Source: Antribacter soli
GTDB lineage: Bacteria; Actinomycetota; Actinomycetes; Actinomycetales; Cellulomonadaceae
DNA length: 64,000 nt
Direction of reading: 5' to 3'
NCBI RefSeq assembly: GCF_021568775.1
Contig: NZ_JAKGSG010000040.1
Coordinates: 62,001-126,000 of the forward strand
The position numbers and the translations under genes were made by a program. How positions within the stretch are numbered: the stretch's first letter is position 1; every line of letters begins with the position of its first letter. Positions 60,657 through 64,000 of the stretch are shown here, piece by piece. The notes under the pieces were generated by a model that was given only the letters and a program-made list of their open reading frames with translations, did not search any database and was not told the origin of the DNA.

Positions 60657-62360
60657 TCAGGACACCCTGTCCCCCGGGACCACGCCGTTCACCGTCCGGA
60701 TCACGTGGTGGTAGCGGTCGGCGTGGGCGCCGGTGCCGACCGTGGTGCGGTAGTCGTGCTCGGACCAGCCCGTCGAGACCCGCTGGTCGCGCGGCACGAG
60801 GTAGTTCCAGGTGGCCTCGCCCTCGTAGCGGTCGTCCCACGCGACGCGCGGGGCACCCGCGGCGTCACGCGTGCCGGTGTCCGCGAGCGACATCGTCGTG
60901 GTGATGTCGCCCGCCTCCGTGACGGTGATGAGGCCGTCCAGGTCGTACGCGTACGACCAGCGCCGCACCGACGGCACCCCGGGCCCGCCGGTGGTCCGGA
61001 CCGTGCCCTTGTCGGTGAGGGTGAGGCGCTCGCCGTCGTCCCACTCGCCGTCCGACCACCAGTGGTGCGCGTCCTGCGTCACCGTCCGCTGCACCGTGGT
61101 GGCGACGCGGCCGTGGCTCGTGTCGATGTAGCCCGCGGTCGTCAGCGAGTGCGTGCCGGCGAGGTCGGAGGTGAAGAGTTCGCCGTCGGTCCCGATGGTG
61201 TTCGTGACGGAGGGCGTGCTCGCTGCCGACCGGGTGAGCGCACCCGTCACGCGCTCGGAACCCTCGTCCTGCCACGACACGAACGCCGTCGGCACGTCCC
61301 AGCCGACGCCCTCGGCGCCGTCCACGACGACCGAGACCTCGTGCGGGCGGCCGTCGGTCAGGGTGCCGACGAACGGCGTCAGGTCGATCTCGATCGGCCG
61401 GACGTCGAACGCCCGCGGAGCCGGCAACACGTACCACAGGAACGGGTTGGACCAGCCGCCCGTGTAGACGTGCGGGTACGGCGTGCCGATGCCCGCCAGG
61501 GTGCCGTCCACGAAGACCTGGACCTCGCGCCACGGACCGTCGGCCGCCTTGCACCAGTAGTCGTCCGGGCTGGTCGCCGGGGCGGCCGTGTACCAGAATT
61601 CCTCGCAGCCGCCGCCCGACCCCGTCGCGTAGACCTGGGCCAGCAGGCGCTCCGTGTTCGCCGGGACGGTCAGGGTCCCGTGCGTCGCGCCGTCGCCGCC
61701 GGTGGCGTCGGCGAGGGGCTGCACCGTCTCCGGGGTGCTCGCCGCGGGCCACTCGCCGTCCGCCGCGTAGAACGTCAGGTCCACCGTGACGTCCAGGATG
61801 CCCGTGTACGTCTCGTTGACCACGTTGCCCAGGTACATCTCGACGAGCCGGGGGTCGCGCAGCAGCTCCGCGTACTCGGTGACGTCTTTCTCGACGGACC
61901 ACGCGATGCCCGGCGCCGACGGCTCCGGCGTGCTCGTCTTGAACACCGGGACGCCGCCGATCCGCAGCCAGCCCAGACGGTCGAACTGACGACCCGCGAC
62001 CGAGCCGTGCAGGTCGAGCACGACCATGCTCCAGTCACCGGCGCAGTCGGCGGGCGGGGCGTACTGCGCCGTGTAGACGTCGAAGTTGACGAACTCGTTG
62101 TCGACGATGCGGACCGTGCAGCTCTCCGTGTCCGGGCGGTCGACCGGCTGGGTAGCGGTGCGGGGATCGTCCCAGTCCTGGCCGAAGACCGGGGGAGCGG
62201 GTGTGGGGTCTGCCGTGGGCGCTGCTGCGGCCTCGGTGGCGGTCGCCGCGGTGGCGGTCGCCGCTGTGGCGGCGGCCGGGCTGAGGGCCAGCAGAAGCGT
62301 CGCGGCCGCGCCGGCGATCGTTGACCGGCGCCGGACCCGGCGAGTCGGGGTGTGCAGCAC
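60657..62360 (-). CDS. Secreted peptide-N-glycosidase A-like amidase
   Basis: A 567-residue exported protein similar to peptide:N-glycanase A, which cuts the amide bond between Asn and the first GlcNAc of N-glycans. A signal peptide (STIAGAAATLLLALSPAAATA) and an Ala/Thr/Pro-rich linker precede a domain with CTVRIVDNEFVNFDVYTAQYAPPADCAGDWSMVVLDLHGSVAGRQFDRLGWLRIGGVPVFKTSTPEPSAPGIAWSVEKDVTEYAELLR, a close match to the start of the plant/fungal/bacterial PNGaseA family. Two Cys in the first domain and GGGCEEFWYTAAPATSPDDYWC may form disulfides. The GTG at 62360 has the strong site GGAGGAGG. The protein gives the genome a way to release glycans from glycoproteins. Confidence 0.82.
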   Translation of the reverse strand: MLHTPTRRVRRRSTIAGAAATLLLALSPAAATAATATAATATEAAAAPTADPTPAPPVFGQDWDDPRTATQPVDRPDTESCTVRIVDNEFVNFDVYTAQYAPPADCAGDWSMVVLDLHGSVAGRQFDRLGWLRIGGVPVFKTSTPEPSAPGIAWSVEKDVTEYAELLRDPRLVEMYLGNVVNETYTGILDVTVDLTFYAADGEWPAASTPETVQPLADATGGDGATHGTLTVPANTERLLAQVYATGSGGGCEEFWYTAAPATSPDDYWCKAADGPWREVQVFVDGTLAGIGTPYPHVYTGGWSNPFLWYVLPAPRAFDVRPIEIDLTPFVGTLTDGRPHEVSVVVDGAEGVGWDVPTAFVSWQDEGSERVTGALTRSAASTPSVTNTIGTDGELFTSDLAGTHSLTTAGYIDTSHGRVATTVQRTVTQDAHHWWSDGEWDDGERLTLTDKGTVRTTGGPGVPSVRRWSYAYDLDGLITVTEAGDITTTMSLADTGTRDAAGAPRVAWDDRYEGEATWNYLVPRDQRVSTGWSEHDYRTTVGTGAHADRYHHVIRTVNGVVPGDRVS

Positions 62361-62493
62361 GAGGAACCTCCTCCGTGATGACGGTCTCGGCGGACTCACC
62401 GAGCGCTGAACACCGTACCGGGACATTTCACCCATTCGTGTTGCGCGCGCGGGAACGCCGCGTGTCGAGGTCTGCGGCAGGGTCCCGCGAACG

Positions 62494-62538
62494 ACGCCGA
62501 GGTAGTCGGTCCGTCGGACAGACCGACTACCTCGGCGT
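62494..62538. repeat. Palindromic element B
   Basis: A perfect 18-bp stem (62494-62511 with 62521-62538) and a 9-base loop lie about 134 bases upstream of the PNGase start and 139 bases before the next gene. The stem sequence begins ACGCCGAGGTAGTCGGTC. Confidence 0.85.
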
Positions 62539-62548
62539 ACACGTTGTC

Positions 62549-62635
62549 GCGAGGTAGTCGGTCCGTCCGGCTGTGCCAGCCCGCTTCTCGCTCGGGACCA
62601 CCGGACCTCGGGACCGAACGGACCGACTACCTCGC
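62549..62635. repeat. Palindromic element C
   Basis: A perfect 18-bp stem (62549-62566 with 62618-62635) encloses 51 bases. The stem starts GCGAGGTAGTCGGTCCGT and shares its core with elements A and B. Eleven bases separate it from element B. Confidence 0.85.
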
Positions 62636-62676
62636 GCCGCTCCGGCGGGCGTCGGCGTCCGGCAGGATGGGGCACC

Positions 62677-64000
62677 ATGAGCGACCCTCGCAGTGACGCC
62701 GACCTCGTCCGCCCCGCCGCGCCCTACCTCGCCGGATGGGTCGCCACCCAGGCCGGCTTCGCGCGCGTGCCCGGCGTCCAGTACGCCGTGCTCGTGGACG
62801 ACGACGTCGTGCTGGACGGCGCGTACGGCGTCGCCGACGCCGCCACGGGTGAGCCCCTGCGCACCGATCACCTGTTCCGCGTCGCGTCCCACTCCAAGAC
62901 GTTCTGCGCCACCGCCGTCCTACGGCTCGCCGAGCGCGGCACGCTGCGCCTCGACGACGCGCTCGGCACGCACGTGGCGGAGCTCGCCGCCGCGGCCGTG
63001 GGACGTGTGACGCTCCGCGAGGTGCTCGGCCACACCGGCGGCGTGCGGCGCGACGGCCGCGACGCCGACTTCTGGCAGCTCGGCGCCCCGTTCCCCGACC
63101 GGGCGGCGCTGCTCGCCACGGTCAGGCGCGAGGGCGAGGTCTTCGGCCGCGGCGAGCACTTCAAGTACTCCAACCTGGCGTACGGCCTGCTGGGGCTCGC
63201 CGTCGAGGCGGTCACCGGCAAGCCCTACGCCGAGCACCTGCGCGCCGACGTGCTCGAGCCCGCCGGGCTCCGGGACACGTTCCCGGATCTGGCGCCGGAG
63301 ATCGGTGGCCGGCTCGTCACCGGGCACAGCGCCCGAGCGGTCACCGACGACCGTCGCCTGCCCGTCGCGCACGTCCCCACCGGGGCGCTCGCGGCCGCGA
63401 CCGGGCTCACGTCCACCGCCCGCGACCTCGTCACCTGGGCCGCCGCGCACTTCGCCGGCGACACCCGGCTCCTCGCTCCCGAGTCGCAGCGGCTGCTGCA
63501 GCGCGCCGAGAGCACCGTGTCGAGTCCGCGCGGCCGGGACCGCCAGTACGGGCTCGGGTTCGAGTCGCGCGAGATCGAGGGGCGCCGCGTCGTCGGGCAC
63601 AGCGGGGGCTTCCCGGGGCAGCTCACCCGGACCTGGTGGGACCCCGCCGGGCGCGTCGCGGTGTCGGTGCTGACGAACGCCGTCGACGGGCCTGCGGACG
63701 GCATCGCGAACGGACTGTTCGCCCTGGTCGCGACGGCGCTGTCGGGCCGTGGCCCGCTGCCGGACGCCCAGCCGGACGCCGCCGACCTCGCGCGGTTCGA
63801 GGGACGGTTCGCCAACCTCTGGGGCCTCGCCGACGTCGTGCGCCTCGGTGACCGGCTCTGGCTGATCGACCCGCGCGCCGACGATCCCCTGGTCGGCGCC
63901 GAGCCGCTCACGCCCGACGGAGATGCGCTCAGCCCGGACCCGCACGGCGGATTCCGCGCCGTCGGCGAGCCCGTCGAGTACGTGTGGGACGGGCAGGGGC
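62677..64000 (+). CDS. Serine hydrolase of the beta-lactamase / class C family (3' partial)
   Basis: The first 441 residues of a protein that runs off the window. It has the penicillin-recognising serine hydrolase motifs: SxxK with S71 (FRVASHSKTF), the YxN (YSNLAYG) near residue 168 and HSGG (the KTG-like loop in VVGHSGGFPGQ) near residue 308. There is no signal peptide at the N-terminus, so it is probably a cytoplasmic esterase or peptidase-like member rather than a drug-resistance enzyme. The DUF-like C-terminus (FEGRFANLWGLADVVRLGDRLWLIDP) resembles the tail domain of this group. The ATG at 62677 lies 42 bases after palindrome C; no strong ribosome site is seen. Confidence 0.85.
   Translation, partial: MSDPRSDADLVRPAAPYLAGWVATQAGFARVPGVQYAVLVDDDVVLDGAYGVADAATGEPLRTDHLFRVASHSKTFCATAVLRLAERGTLRLDDALGTHVAELAAAAVGRVTLREVLGHTGGVRRDGRDADFWQLGAPFPDRAALLATVRREGEVFGRGEHFKYSNLAYGLLGLAVEAVTGKPYAEHLRADVLEPAGLRDTFPDLAPEIGGRLVTGHSARAVTDDRRLPVAHVPTGALAAATGLTSTARDLVTWAAAHFAGDTRLLAPESQRLLQRAESTVSSPRGRDRQYGLGFESREIEGRRVVGHSGGFPGQLTRTWWDPAGRVAVSVLTNAVDGPADGIANGLFALVATALSGRGPLPDAQPDAADLARFEGRFANLWGLADVVRLGDRLWLIDPRADDPLVGAEPLTPDGDALSPDPHGGFRAVGEPVEYVWDGQG

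Noticed and set aside
62677-64000. Classification of the final serine hydrolase as a drug-resistance beta-lactamase
   Set aside because: No signal peptide and non-canonical motifs (SHSK, HSGG); an esterase/peptidase-like member is likelier.

Overview
The window reads as chromosomal DNA from a very GC-rich actinobacterium. GTG starts are frequent, GC at third codon positions is very high, and actinobacterial family genes are present (DUF3027, DUF2530, a bacterial XPB helicase, a sacsin-like ATPase, a groEL without groES under CIRCE control). The whole set fits Micrococcales, most plausibly Promicromonosporaceae or Cellulomonadaceae; the genus is not determined. I see no rRNA, tRNA, CRISPR array, insertion sequence or phage module.

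Layout. (1) 1-12911 is housekeeping and envelope stress: the end of a LytR_C protein, a cold-shock protein, a phytoene-desaturase-like flavoprotein, groEL behind two CIRCE operators, a lone WXG100 protein, an HD phosphohydrolase, a two-component system, a TPM-domain protein with PspA, a class I glutamine amidotransferase and a NYN nuclease-like protein. (2) 12912-13042 holds an extreme poly-G/poly-C block that may be an assembly artefact. (3) 13043-22950 is an actinobacterial group: XPB helicase, Helicase_C_3 protein, extended cold-shock protein, DUF3027, a 1,140-residue sacsin/Hsp90-like ATPase and DUF2530. (4) 23271-47217 is a large exopolysaccharide locus. It has two priming sugar-phosphate transferases, a BY-kinase with a low-molecular-weight phosphatase, DUF4012, a small LPXTG protein, a Wzy-like polymerase, a Wzx flippase, four glycosyltransferases, two pyruvyl transferases, a TylF-type methyltransferase, a SGNH-acyltransferase, a broken sulfotransferase, a UDP-glucose dehydrogenase and an LCP ligase. 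Together they predict an acidic, pyruvylated, acylated polymer that may be ligated to the wall. (5) 47280-54281 has a MarR/MFS pair, an MHYT sensor, serC, a DtxR/IdeR regulator, a c-di-AMP (ydaO) riboswitch controlling an NlpC/P60 hydrolase, and a tandem universal stress protein. (6) 54291-64000 is a glycan-use island: a LacI repressor, a sugar ABC importer, a GH35 beta-galactosidase, a secreted PNGase A-like amidase and a serine hydrolase that runs off the end.

How it fits together: the priming transferases, glycosyltransferases, flippase and polymerase make the polymer. The BY-kinase and phosphatase probably set chain length or flux, and LCP (and possibly DUF4012) would transfer the product to the wall. 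Wall turnover is represented by the riboswitch-controlled hydrolase. In the last region PNGase A could release N-glycans or glycopeptide sugars, and the ABC importer and GH35 enzyme would then take up and cut galactosides under LacI control.

Most interesting signals: the DUF4012-LPXTG-BY-kinase module and a possible relation of DUF4012 to LCP enzymes; the XPB/sacsin-like group; a family of palindromes flanking the PNGase gene; a 34-bp hairpin near the left end; tandem CIRCE operators overlapping a coding 3' end; and the poly-G/poly-C block.
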